From contig JAAAVE010000303.1 in assembly GCA_015679605.1 (NCBI GenBank), forward strand, positions 7,567 to 23,302: a stretch of DNA of 15,736 nucleotides. The letters run 5' to 3'. The position numbers and the translations under genes are program-made. Source of the DNA: Podila epigama (Eukaryota; Mortierellomycota; Mortierellomycetes; Mortierellales; Mortierellaceae). A model generated the notes under the pieces. That model searched no databases. It saw only the letters and a program-made list of their open reading frames with translations, and had not been told where the DNA came from. Positions 7,755 through 15,736 of this stretch are shown one piece after another. Position 1 is the first letter of the stretch. Every line of letters starts with the position of its first letter.

Positions 7755-7818
7755 GAAGGTGTGAAGGAGTGAAGGTGTGAAGTTGTGAAGTTATGAAGTT
7801 GCGAAGGTGTGAAGTTGT
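7755..7818. repeat. 8-bp minisatellite (GAAGKTGT)8 upstream of the peroxiredoxin-like gene
   Basis: Eight consecutive octamers fit GAAG(G/T)TGT with one change or none: GAAGGTGT, GAAGGAGT, GAAGGTGT, GAAGTTGT, GAAGTTAT, GAAGTTGC, GAAGGTGT, GAAGTTGT. A ninth, imperfect unit precedes at 7746. It is 81-144 nt upstream of the start codon; on the gene strand it is a CTTC-ACAA-type pyrimidine-rich array, probably in the leader or core promoter. Confidence 0.9.
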
Positions 7819-7970
7819 TGATGAAAAGGAACTGTTTAAATACTACGCTATCATAATCATGATCACGACCATGACATTGACCATGCCACGTCGATCGATT
7901 TGATTGATTTCTAATGAGCGGCGTTCTGTTACAACCAGACCAGATCGAGGCTGAGTCTGGCAGCATTGTG

Positions 7971-7994
7971 CATGTTTACATGTTTACATGTTTT
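7971..7994. promoter_or_regulatory. Tandem octamer with two forkhead-type sites
   Basis: CATGTTTA, CATGTTTA and CATGTTTT follow one another. They create two exact TGTTTAC words (7973-7979 and 7981-7987), the complement of the forkhead consensus GTAAACA, one helical-turn fraction (8 bp) apart. They lie about 300-320 nt upstream of the peroxiredoxin-like start codon. Binding is inferred only. Confidence 0.35.
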
Positions 7995-8289
7995 TTGCTG
8001 TTGCTGTTGCCTTGTCCTGCTTCTTCTCCCTCGTAGCTCTCTCATGCATGTTTGTTTTTCGAAATATGTCAGTCAACAAGCGTCCTTGGCATTCGGTAAG
8101 AAAATCAACCGTCCTTGGAAGATCCAAGCGCATGGGCCCAAAGCCTCATTTTTTTAAGCGCGTCTTGTTTCTTTTTTTTCCGTCCCAACGTTGCATCACA
8201 TCTCCACATCTCTTCGGAAAATTTACATGCCGAAGGAGAAGAAGATGCATCCCAACAAATGCCACCTCAACTATAACCAAAAGAATTCA

Positions 8290-8295
8290 TTTATT
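8290..8295 (-). promoter_or_regulatory. AATAAA polyadenylation signal for GNAT gene
   Basis: TTTATT on the + strand reads AATAAA on the gene strand, about 80 nt past the GNAT stop codon. Confidence 0.4.
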
Positions 8296-8375
8296 CGTTT
8301 TTCTTTTCTTTTCTTTTCTTGCTTCTTTTTTCCTTTCATACATTCATCCTCACCAAAAACTACATTGCCTTCCTT

Positions 8376-9050
8376 TTACAACCCTTTCTCATACACCTCC
8401 AAGAATTCAGGCTCATGCAAATTCTCAAAAGGTCGTTGGCCACTTTCTTTTGAAACAAAGTCCGCATACCGAATCCGACCCATCAACTCAAACCCCAAAC
8501 GATTCCCAAAGAGATGCTGCGTCGCAAACGCAGAGGCTACCACCATCACGGCTGTACAACCAGTCTCCTTGGCCTTATCCATGGCCTTGTTGAGTAACTC
8601 CTTGGCCAGACCAAGTCCTTCGTATCGGCTATCGACTCCCAATGCAATGAACTTCATCACCTTGGCTTCGGGATCACTCTTGAAGACAATCGTCTTGGCC
8701 AACCACATCTCCTTCATATGGCCCAAGACCTCTTGCACTGGATCAAAATACTTGTTATGCTCAGAGGCCGCCTTCTCGGCATCGAGCCGTGATTTTGTCA
8801 AGATCGTACTGGTTCTGAAAGCAATCACGCGGTGGTGTTCGGGCAGGGTTGGATCTTCGACGACAAACGAAACGGGGTCGATCATGGACTCGGCAGCCAC
8901 ACTCTTTCCCTCTTCGCTTGTCACGCCGCAGTAGGCACCAAGTGGCTCGCGCTTGAAGGTGGCTGTGAAGAGTTTGGCTACCTCGGTCTGATCTGCTGCA
9001 GTCATTGGTCTCACGACCAAGTGCTGTGGGCGTTGTTGTTTTGTGGGCAT
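8376..9050 (-). CDS. GNAT-family N-acetyltransferase, arylalkylamine-acetyltransferase-like
   Basis: This single-exon gene encodes 224 aa. GNAT enzymes move the acetyl group of acetyl-CoA to a primary amine. The N-terminal strand LVVRPMTAADQTEVAKLF is the usual GNAT start and is followed by TFKREPLGAY. Motif A with the pyrophosphate-binding loop is FIALGVDSRYEGLGLAKELL, with RxxGxGxA at residues 142-149. Motif B is FGNRLGFELMGRIRYADF (about 181-198). The wide spacing between the first helix and motif A and the REPL segment resemble insect dopamine/arylalkylamine acetyltransferases and their fungal relatives, so a small-amine substrate is more likely than ribosomal protein or histone. The substrate itself is not readable. 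The start is chosen for the context ACACACAATGCC and the end of the homologous region; no upstream ATG in frame is needed. Confidence 0.92.
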   Translation of the reverse strand: MPTKQQRPQHLVVRPMTAADQTEVAKLFTATFKREPLGAYCGVTSEEGKSVAAESMIDPVSFVVEDPTLPEHHRVIAFRTSTILTKSRLDAEKAASEHNKYFDPVQEVLGHMKEMWLAKTIVFKSDPEAKVMKFIALGVDSRYEGLGLAKELLNKAMDKAKETGCTAVMVVASAFATQHLFGNRLGFELMGRIRYADFVSKESGQRPFENLHEPEFLEVYEKGL

Positions 9051-9518
9051 TGTGTGTGTTTATGTATCCTCGTGTGTTGTTGATGTCTCTCTTGTGTGTA
9101 TGGTGTGTTATGTGGTACGGCCCTGTGCTGTGCTGTGTTGTGTTGTGCTATGCTATGCCGGTCTATGCTGTGCTTTTTGCTGTGCTGTGCTGTGCTGTAC
9201 AACGTAATATTGGAAGGAAGAGATGAATGCAAAAGAAAACAAGAGTGCCCACCGAGTATTTATGGGAAGATAACAATGAAACAGAAAAAAAAAATATTGA
9301 ATGACAGCAATCGCTGCCCCATTTGGAGAACTCGACTTGAAAAAAGAACAGAGTCAAATGTGGAAACCAACCATGTCATTTCTACGGATGGACGTCCAAC
9401 TGTCAACATGTACGGATCTAACACATCACATCCTCCTTGGGTGTCGCTCACTTGTCAACCGTTGTGAAAATAAAACGTACATGTCACTCAAGGAGAGTAA
9501 CTACTTTGTCTCAGTCTC
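9051..9518. other. GNAT promoter and 3' flank of histidine-phosphatase gene
   Basis: The first 70 bases upstream of the GNAT ATG are CA-rich on the gene strand. They are followed by the GTGCT pentamer block (9122-9199). From 9200 to 9518 the sequence is of mixed composition with short open frames on both strands that I do not recognise. No canonical AATAAA is seen on the minus strand near the phosphatase stop. Confidence 0.5.
9122..9199. repeat. Pentanucleotide (TGTGC)n imperfect repeat upstream of GNAT gene
   Basis: Units TGTGC, TGTGT, TATGC and close variants fill 9122-9159 and resume at 9163-9199 after a CGGT interruption. The block is 72-149 nt upstream of the GNAT start codon. Confidence 0.9.
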
Positions 9519-10381
9519 TTAATATGCATGCGCATCTTGCAGCTCGGGACACCATGCGACAAATCGCCAGTTGGCCGTGTTCAAGTGCTCGAGCTGTCTG
9601 TGGCGATCCCCACTCCAACCCCGCATGGCTGTCTGTAAGATCTGAAGCGCGTCACCGTGACTCACCAGGATCACAAACGTCTCGACCTCGCTGCTCGGTT
9701 CCGCCTTTTGCTCTTCACTCCTGACCACACCTGTTGTCCGTCGAGTCACCATCGCCACACTTTCGACCCCAAAGATCTCATGGAAGGGATTGTGGGCATC
9801 CTCTTTCCATACAGCCGCATACAGATCATCGGATGGTGTCTTCATCTCAAACTCACCAAAGAATCGCTCTCGAAGATCAATTGATTCCTCTGGCTGGGTC
9901 ACCGATACCTCCAACAACCTGTCACCAGCCTCTTGAAAGGCGAGTTGGAGAGTAGTGTGAATGATGCCGGCTGTATCAAGTGTCCGCGTGAAGGGCGATG
10001 CCAAGATCTTGACCTGAATGTTGATCTTGTGTTGAGTAGAGTAGTCAAGGATATGAGTCGCGAGCGAGTGGACCGACTAGTTCCCCCGAATGTGAAGAAT
10101 ATACCAGTATGAAAAAGAGAAAGTTTAGCATATACAAAAAAACAGATGGGTTGTCCATGATGTCTCATTAGAATGACAAAAAAAAAGAAAAAAAAATGCA
10201 TTTCATGGGTGAATTGTCAACAAAGACCTACTTTGAGCACTTCTTCTTTCCCTTTGTCTGAGAGACCAAAGCCGGTACCCAGTGGACCACCCTTGAGAGC
10301 AGTCCCGTTTTCTAATGAGGACACTATGCGTGACTCTTGGTTGGCAAGCGAATGGCCATGACGGTAGAGAATGAATTTCAT
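9519..10381 (-). CDS. Histidine phosphatase superfamily (phosphoglycerate-mutase-like) protein
   Basis: Two exons, 10381-10232 and 10076-9519, join in phase 0 across a 155-nt intron (10077-10231, donor GTAGGT, acceptor CTAG) to give 235 aa. The enzyme family removes or moves phosphate through a phosphohistidine. The hallmark RHG motif is MKFILYRHGHSLANQE, with nucleophile H8 and R7. The second arginine is in ASPFTRTLDTAG (R81). The acid is probably E120 in LRERFFGEFE. The second core histidine is H190 in VILVSHGDALQI. An insert around residues 165-182 (RSEEQKAEPSSE) is polar and probably a loop. Length and motif order fit small cofactor-independent phosphatases; the fold does not reveal the substrate, and glycolytic mutase activity is unlikely because the usual mutase-specific segments are absent. 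No signal peptide is present. Confidence 0.92.
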
Positions 10382-10506
10382 GCGCAAGATGTGATGTTAG
10401 ATGAGAGATGTATGAATGTAAAGATGATCAGATCAATAACATGTCTTGATCACAAACAATACAACACGACTTTTTTTTATTTTTTTGCCAGTAAAGTTTT
10501 GTGCTG

Positions 10507-10530
10507 TATCCACTACAGTATCCACTACAG
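10507..10530. repeat. 12-bp perfect tandem duplication
   Basis: TATCCACTACAG occurs twice back to back, 126-149 nt upstream of the histidine-phosphatase start codon. Confidence 0.9.
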
Positions 10531-10545
10531 TCCGCGCATGAACAT

Positions 10546-10737
10546 TCAAACTATGCTGACCCTGCTGGAGGTGAGCATGCCCTTGAAATGACTCGACATA
10601 GCTAAAGCATCATGGTCGTACTTGACCAAGAGCTCGCTCCCATACTGGTTACCGTACCTATTTGGCGTTAGCAGACAAGGCTCTGACGGATCGACCTTCT
10701 CGGTCTCCTTTGACACACATCGGGTTGCCACTTGTTA
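10546..10737 (-). other. Unassigned coding-like ORF (relic or exon)
   Basis: The minus strand is open from just after a TAA near 10738 down to the TGA at 10546. The composition is richer in G+C than the flanks and the codons look used: ...SKETEKVDPSEPCLL, then YGNQYGSELLVKYDHDAL, then AMSSHFKGML. A possible acceptor, CAAATAG, precedes the YGNQYG part. I recognise no family. It may be the last exon of an unrecognised gene, or a decayed fragment. Confidence 0.25.
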
Positions 10738-12120
10738 AGCCTTGATGCCGCTATCTTGTGCCCATGTGCATGCACAAATTGATAGCAGAAAAGTTAAAGT
10801 TGTTATCACTTGTCATTGCTGACAACACACACTCATTGGCCTAATGTCCTTCCTAGACCCAAATACCCCACTCTCAGCCCCCTGTTCACCAGTGTGTTGC
10901 GTATAAGGGATGTGTTCAATGTGTCAATGCCTCATATGGGGACACTGCTTGACGGATGATACTAAGGTAGTAATAGCTCGAATGCTTTATAGCAATTATG
11001 TTATTCTTGAACCGATTTACAAGTTACTTTCTGGAGGATGTTGAAGAAGTGATGTGATTTATCGCTGCAATATAACAGTGCTGTCCGTTATTATAAAAAA
11101 AAAGTAGATAATACGAGTGGTACCCATGTGCGATGGCCATTAAGACAAATAGCTTCCAATACTCATGGTGTCTACACCGTCTCTTCTCGTATATACTCAA
11201 CCAAGCAAAAAGGTCCACAGGTGGAATGATGATCCACAATAGCACTTGGTGGCAAAATTTGAATAAACAAAAAGCAATGGCCATGTTCGTTCAAACAGTT
11301 CCATATCAATCTTTTTTCACAAGGGGTTTTCTACGCACGCTACACCTGGACGGTATCATAGGTTGCCTATCTCCATGACGGATAAATAATGAGGCATTAG
11401 ATAGTTAGTGATGGATTACTGTGAAAGTGTGGAATGGAGCATTGGGCAGGGCTTTTTCGTTTTTCGCGTTTTCTTTTTTTCTTTTTTATGGTTGATTCGA
11501 ATTAACATGTCGGGGAAGCTTGGGAAGCCCCTGTTCACTTTTCTGTTGTAAAAAAGACTCATTGTGGGGGGGCTTTACACCTATTATTTGATAGCTTCAT
11601 GAGTAAAGACCCAACTCACTCCCTCCATTTTTTTTTTTCAAAGCCCCGATACGCTGTCTGTGGCGGGGATTCCTCCTCCACTCCTCCACGGAGAAAAAAA
11701 AATGGAAATGGAGCAATAAGATACAAGGACGAGATAGAGCTGTACATGGAAGAATACATGCCCTTTTTTTGTCATGAGCTATTGACGCAGAAGAGTGACC
11801 ATGAGACGTCTCCGAAATGAAAAAAAAAAAAAAAAAAAAAGAATTGTGAGAACACTGCAGCATGTATATCACGCCATCGTCCAGTCAGTAATTTCTGTTT
11901 CTTTGGTACGTGTTGAACTGGGCCCAAGAGGATTGAGCAAAAAAAAAAAAAAGCATGGGGATGACAAGTTCCACGTTGTTTTTAGCAAATATCATCAACA
12001 TGTTGATAGTGGTTGCAAAAATGATGACGGTTGGAGAGGGAAATACAGGAGCTCACCTGTGTATGGTAATGTAGTTCTGAAGAACAATAACAATAAAGAA
12101 TATTAAGAATAATAAAACTT
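10738..12120. other. Gene-poor stretch, no recognised gene
   Basis: Mixed A/T-rich sequence carries only short frames with no family resemblance. Simple tracts include a T-rich block at 11457-11487, A21 at 11820-11840 and a shorter A run near 11940-11952. I see no terminal inverted repeats, integrase or transposase motifs, and no tRNA. Confidence 0.45.
11820..11840. repeat. A21 homopolymer
   Basis: An uninterrupted run of 21 A. No target-site duplication or processed gene copy could be recognised on its left, so a retroposed tail is not supported. Confidence 0.9.
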
Positions 12121-14288
12121 GAGAATGATGCCTATTTTCGCATATGAAGGGTGGGACGTGGGAGGAGGTGGTCCCTGCATTGGCATGTGAAGAGGTGAAA
12201 GAAACGAAGGTCAGTACCACTTAGTCCACTCCCTAAAAAGGTTTTGGTAACACAACAACATAAAAACCTGCATAAATGCAAGCATTCTCTGTCTTGTATT
12301 GTCCCGATATTCACCTGTTTATTGATTGGACCGATTGAGTGTTGTAAATAACTTTAATTCGATTTTTTTTTCTCCACATTCTTTTCACCCCTCTCTGTCA
12401 CCTTTTTCACATGCAATTTTCGCAGGGTTGTTTTTTTAATGTGTTTGTGTCAGTGTGTGTGTGCGTGCTATTCTTACTTTGAAATGTCAAAGATCACCGG
12501 CTGCTTGTTCACCCCTCGACCATGAAAAAGCCATAAGATGCTCGTATACCAATACCGTCCTATGCTATGCCCATGCTCCGCTGTTTCCTTGTCAGGCACA
12601 ACGTTGCTGTACTTATTGTGCTCGTGTATACAAATTATATGCTGTCTCTTACTTGTTTGTGTGTGTCTGATTGTTTTGTTTATTTGTTTATTTGTTTGTT
12701 TGATTCATTGTCTGTCTGGACAGTTACCCATGCGCATGTCGCCACGCTAAAACGAACATGGTTCTTCACGGCATTCTCCTTTGGGCAAGCAATTTCCATT
12801 TTGCTTCTTATGGTTCTTATGCTTCCTGCGTGCTTTATTTTTAAAAAAGAAAAAAAAGGTTCCCAAGATCATGTAATTATTGTTACTTCGATTGTTGACC
12901 TTTACCGACTGCACGTCCTCACCTTTTGTGTCTCTTTTTTTTTTTTTTTCTCTTATTTGTGTTCCACCAACATCCCTCTTCCATTACATTTGTGCAGGGT
13001 TCTTGGGTCACACCAAAAAGGCCATGCATTCTTTTGTATTCTCATGTATGCGGTTCGGTCAGGATCGGGTCACAGGAAACCACGTCTTCCTTTGTCATCC
13101 GACTTTACACACTGCTGGTTTTTTTGACCTGAACTAACATATTTCCTTTCCTTGATATTATGTAACGTCTATACTTGCAATCCTTCTTCTAGCTCCTCCA
13201 TCTATCCCTCACACTCCCATATTCTATCTCATACTCCAACCGCAGTGCAACACAACACAACACTCGAGGCAATTCAAGGCGGTATATCACATCATTCTAC
13301 AGTACAATATACGGATGCACCGTACATGGCGAGAGCGCTCAGGGTACATGCACCATGTGCAGCACGGCATATTGGAGCAAGAGAGGTAAGACATGCATCT
13401 GCCCCAAGTGAGAGAATGTGAATTAGAATAAGGAAAGGAAGGGGGTACAGATCGAGTAAACGGAAATATTTCAGCCGGGGGATGTTTTGTGTGAGTGAAT
13501 TATGTGTTTTTATTTTTTTTGGGATGAGAGGGTGTACGTTCAAAAAAGGAACTCAGCATAGCTCAGAGATAGAGAACCATGTTATTGTAGACAGCTGCCT
13601 GCCTTGCTTTGCCCAATCCAAAGCTTTTCTGTTGGTCATGGTCAGCCTTGAGAAAAAGGTCCAAAAACTTTAAGGTCGATAAGGAGAGGAGATATGTATA
13701 GAAAAGGGGAAGAGGGTGTCTATCTCTTGTTCATGTTACAGAGGTGTTCTCACACATGGACTTGGACAGGCTACTGAATGAAACTGAGTGAACTGAGCTG
13801 ACCTGATAATATATTATTATTATTCAAATACAATTACAATGGGGGACGGATCCTGAAAAAGTAGGTTCACCATGACAAATGTGGAGCGAGTAATAAAAAT
13901 ACAAGCTCATGTATTGCTCATCGGCCTTGCTTCTCATTCTCCACTTTCTCTCGCTCACTCAACTCAACCCTCTCTCCAAAACTAAAAGAAGAAAGGCACC
14001 AAAATTGGTATCTAACGCTCACATCGGTACCCGCCGGGCTAATTCTTTGACTTGTGATCGAGGGGGGAGGCAAACGGCCATCATCATCATTATTATTTTT
14101 TATTATTGTCCTCTAAGGATTCTGATTCTTGTGGTCCAGGCTTTCTTCATTACCCATGATTATGCCACTCAGCACCACACACTTTGTTTTATACGTACTC
14201 TCTGCCTTAACATATCCAATCGTATGATCAACTGCCATATGCCGTCCATCCGTCATGAAGCTCAGCCAATGTCTGTTGTGTTGTGTTG
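12121..14288. other. Gene-poor stretch with weak open frames
   Basis: GT- and T-rich simple sequence prevails (GTGTGC run near 12440-12470, TTTGTTTATTTG units near 12670-12700, T14 near 12935-12950). All three + strand frames are open around 12985-13130 (one reads GFLGHTKKAMHSFVF), so openness is not evidence there. A small G+C-richer island at 13305-13392 ends in a good donor (GTAAGA) and is preceded by CTACAG, reading YNIRMHRTWRERSGYMHH, but no partner exons could be fixed. Nothing here is firm. Confidence 0.35.
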
Positions 14289-14490
14289 TGTCAAGGGCAA
14301 GCGAGAGAGGTTCGCATTCTCATGTGCACTGCTTTTTGCACGTTACTGATGACGCTCTTTCTCTGTTTAACAAAAACACATACATCAAAGCCAGACAGAA
14401 ATAGATAAATTAACTTGTCAGACATACCGCGAATCCCACACACCGTGAAAATGGCTACCGGCGACCGGGATAACCTTGGGCACCTCCACA
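14289..14490 (-). other. Coding-like islands, possible terminal exons
   Basis: On the minus strand one island reads VEVPKVIPVAGSHFHGVWDS and ends at a GTATGT donor near 14426. After an acceptor TTAAACAG near 14363, a second island reads RKSVISNVQKAVHMRM to a TGA at about 14291. The reading phases of the two do not join under the simplest splice, so no protein can be given. They may belong to the same gene as 14903-15127. Confidence 0.2.
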
Positions 14491-14617
14491 AATGCAACAC
14501 ACATACACATGTGTACTCACTTGCACACACATTTGTTTTTTCTATTCAGTCGTCTGCACGTGGAGGATGTGTTCATTGATGCTAATGCTACCTCAGTACG
14601 ACTACTTGTTCACTGTT

Positions 14618-14869
14618 ATGGCAGCAAAACCGTACTCTCAGTTTTACTTTGACACTGTCCTTGCCGGATCCGCCATACCTTCCAATCATGATCGGTCTCG
14701 GCAGCAGGCGTCAGCGGAGCGGAGTGCAGATTCCCTTTTCAAGGAAAACCATCACCTCCAAGCTCCAAAGGAAATCGGCTTGCCTGCATCAGACAATACA
14801 CATTCACATACATCATTGATGCCATTTTTGCGCTTTGTCTATCCATATTCAAGGTTTTGGGTCGGTTAG
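14618..14869 (+). other. Unassigned 83-codon ORF on the + strand
   Basis: The frame starts MAAKPYSQFYFDTVL and ends at TAG 14867-14869. It is polar and of balanced composition, unlike the low-complexity frames around it, and the same frame is open upstream past a TTCAG acceptor at about 14548. The opposite strand is also partly open here. I recognise no family, and a minus-strand intron is the rival reading. Confidence 0.15.
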
Positions 14870-14902
14870 GTGCAAGAAGGATATTAGTTCAAAAAAAAAA
14901 AA

Positions 14903-15127
14903 GATGGATGTGCGGTACTGAGCGCCGTCTTGGAATGAGACCACCTTGGACTTTTCAATCGTCAGACGGCCGAGCATGACTCCTTGATATTTTCTAGAAA
15001 GTTGAGGAGGCCGCATCCCATAGTCAGATACGTGACTGAATACATAGTTGAATGGATGTCTAGAAGATAAAAGAAGAAGAAAAGAAAAAAAAATACGCGC
15101 GACTTTGTCAACGTCGCTCTGAGCCAT
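14903..15127 (-). CDS. Candidate 5' exons of an unrecognised minus-strand gene
   Basis: An ATG at 15127 in good context (GCAATGG, with an in-frame stop TAG just upstream) starts MAQSDVDKVA. A GTATTT donor follows at 15096. From about 14982 the minus strand reads VMLGRLTIEKSKVVSF, then QDGAQYRTSI to 14903. Joining 15127-15097 to 14982 across an intron of 114 nt keeps frame, though the acceptor TATCAAG lacks the usual YAG. The segment between is A/T-rich and intron-like, and T12 follows the second exon. The downstream exons are not resolved; a weak donor GTACCG at 14918 and an acceptor GATGCAG at 14783 would keep frame. No family is recognised. Confidence 0.3.
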
Positions 15128-15736
15128 TGCTTCCTACACGCGTCCAATGTTCGTTGTACCTGTGTACCTGACGCGACTTTTTCTTCCTTTACTTCTAATT
15201 CTTTTTAGCTTAACTGACATGCCTCCTTGCCCCGACTCTTTGGTAGGAGTCCCTTTTGGTCTCATTCATCCGTTGATGAATTCTATTCTCTTTCTCCTGA
15301 TGATGTCTTCATGGGATACCTCCTCGAGGCACCTCCTCGCGTCCCTTTTTTTATTTTCTTTGTATTTTTATTTCTCTCGGGTTTTAAGCATATAATAATA
15401 GTCATTCGTTGTGTTTGTGTTGGTCACTCTCCTTTGTCAGTGACCCGTCTTTGCTGTTGTCCCTTGCCGTTGTTTTTATTTTTTTCTTCTTGTCTTCCAC
15501 CCCCCCTACCACTATGACGTTGCTGGTGTCATTGCCATCTTTGTGCACACATGCATGCATCACAATGATATTTTGTGTGAAAAAACAACAACACATTTGA
15601 AATAACAACAATTGACAATTGGGCTATCTTTAAAACATCGAGGATAAGAAAGGATTGTAAACAGGTGATAGTCGTCAGAAATGGTGGAATCCCTTCCTCC
15701 TTTCCTCCTTCTTCTTCCTTCCTCGCTTTGAAAACA
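15128..15736. other. Right-end stretch, pyrimidine-rich, one coding-like island
   Basis: The + strand is T/C-rich throughout. From 15228 to 15345 one + frame reads RLFGRSPFWSHSSVDEFYSL and continues SPDDVFMGYLLEAPPRVP. The minus strand is also open over part of it (EVSHEDIIRRKRIEF). Neither is recognised. The rest, to 15736, contains only simple pyrimidine runs and a short TGCATGCATG word near 15550. Confidence 0.3.

Larger units (their letters stand above)
7675..8375. other. Promoter of peroxiredoxin-like gene and 3' flank of GNAT gene
   Basis: Going upstream from ATG 7674 there are an octamer minisatellite (7755-7818), an AT-rich block with several GATC/ATGATC words (7850-7905), and a triple CATGTTTA-type repeat (7971-7994). 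CGTCCTTGG occurs twice (from about 8080 and 8110). Beyond are T-rich simple sequence including a (CTTTT)n run near 8300-8325 and an AATAAA signal for the GNAT gene. A short + strand frame beginning at 8068 (MSVNKRPWHS, then a GTAAGA donor) is too short to call. Confidence 0.5.

Noticed and set aside
10876-11538. CCCCTGTTCAC present twice, as possible ends of an insertion
   Set aside because: An 11-base match is expected many times by chance in a window this long, and no other terminal symmetry or coding content supports an element.
12880-13137. Coding-like + strand frame GFLGHTKKAMHSF
   Set aside because: All three + frames are open over the same interval, so the openness carries little information and no family is recognised.
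1-15736. CRISPR array, bacterial operon or phage signatures
   Set aside because: Repeats are simple tandem arrays without spacers, and the genes are intron-containing eukaryotic genes.

Overview
The window looks like nuclear DNA of an early-diverging ("zygomycete"-grade, Mucoromycota-like) fungus. The seen evidence is split genes with short GT-AG introns (about 110-370 nt, one of 664 nt), a vacuolar carboxypeptidase Y whose closest family resemblance is fungal, a eukaryotic split tRNA-Tyr, and long homopolymer and microsatellite stretches between genes. A canonical four-helix ferritin with a full ferroxidase site argues against Dikarya, which as a rule lack this protein. The exact genus cannot be read from the sequence.

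Layout. From 1 to 1238 on the + strand lies the 3' part of a three-exon gene cut by the window edge; its C-terminal protein may be Mediator subunit 5 (tentative). Convergent to it, 1566-2805 on the - strand is a complete four-exon ferritin (173 aa). A split tRNA-Tyr(GUA) sits at 3000-3082 on the + strand, just upstream of ferritin and transcribed away from it. At 3400-5755 (-) is a complete three-exon carboxypeptidase Y precursor (521 aa). At 6321-7674 (-) is a complete five-exon thioredoxin-fold peroxiredoxin-like protein (249 aa, CxxC). At 8376-9050 (-) is an intronless GNAT acetyltransferase (224 aa), and at 9519-10381 (-) a two-exon histidine-phosphatase-fold protein (235 aa). All reconstructed exon joins keep frame and use GT-AG borders.

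From 10382 to the end (about 5.3 kb) I recognise no gene. The stretch is A/T- and pyrimidine-rich with poly(A) and (GT) runs, but holds several short islands with coding-like composition (10546-10737 -, 14289-14490 -, 14618-14869 +, 14903-15127 -, 15228-15345 +). These could be exons of unrecognised, intron-rich genes or relics of decayed ones.

The genes do not form a pathway. Ferritin (iron storage) and the peroxiredoxin-like protein share a loose redox/iron-stress theme, which is inference only. The most notable points are the ferritin itself, its in-frame upstream ATG, a single-nucleotide-loop G-quadruplex motif in the long carboxypeptidase intron, tandem forkhead-type sites and an octamer minisatellite upstream of the peroxiredoxin-like gene, and the unassigned coding-like islands at the right end.
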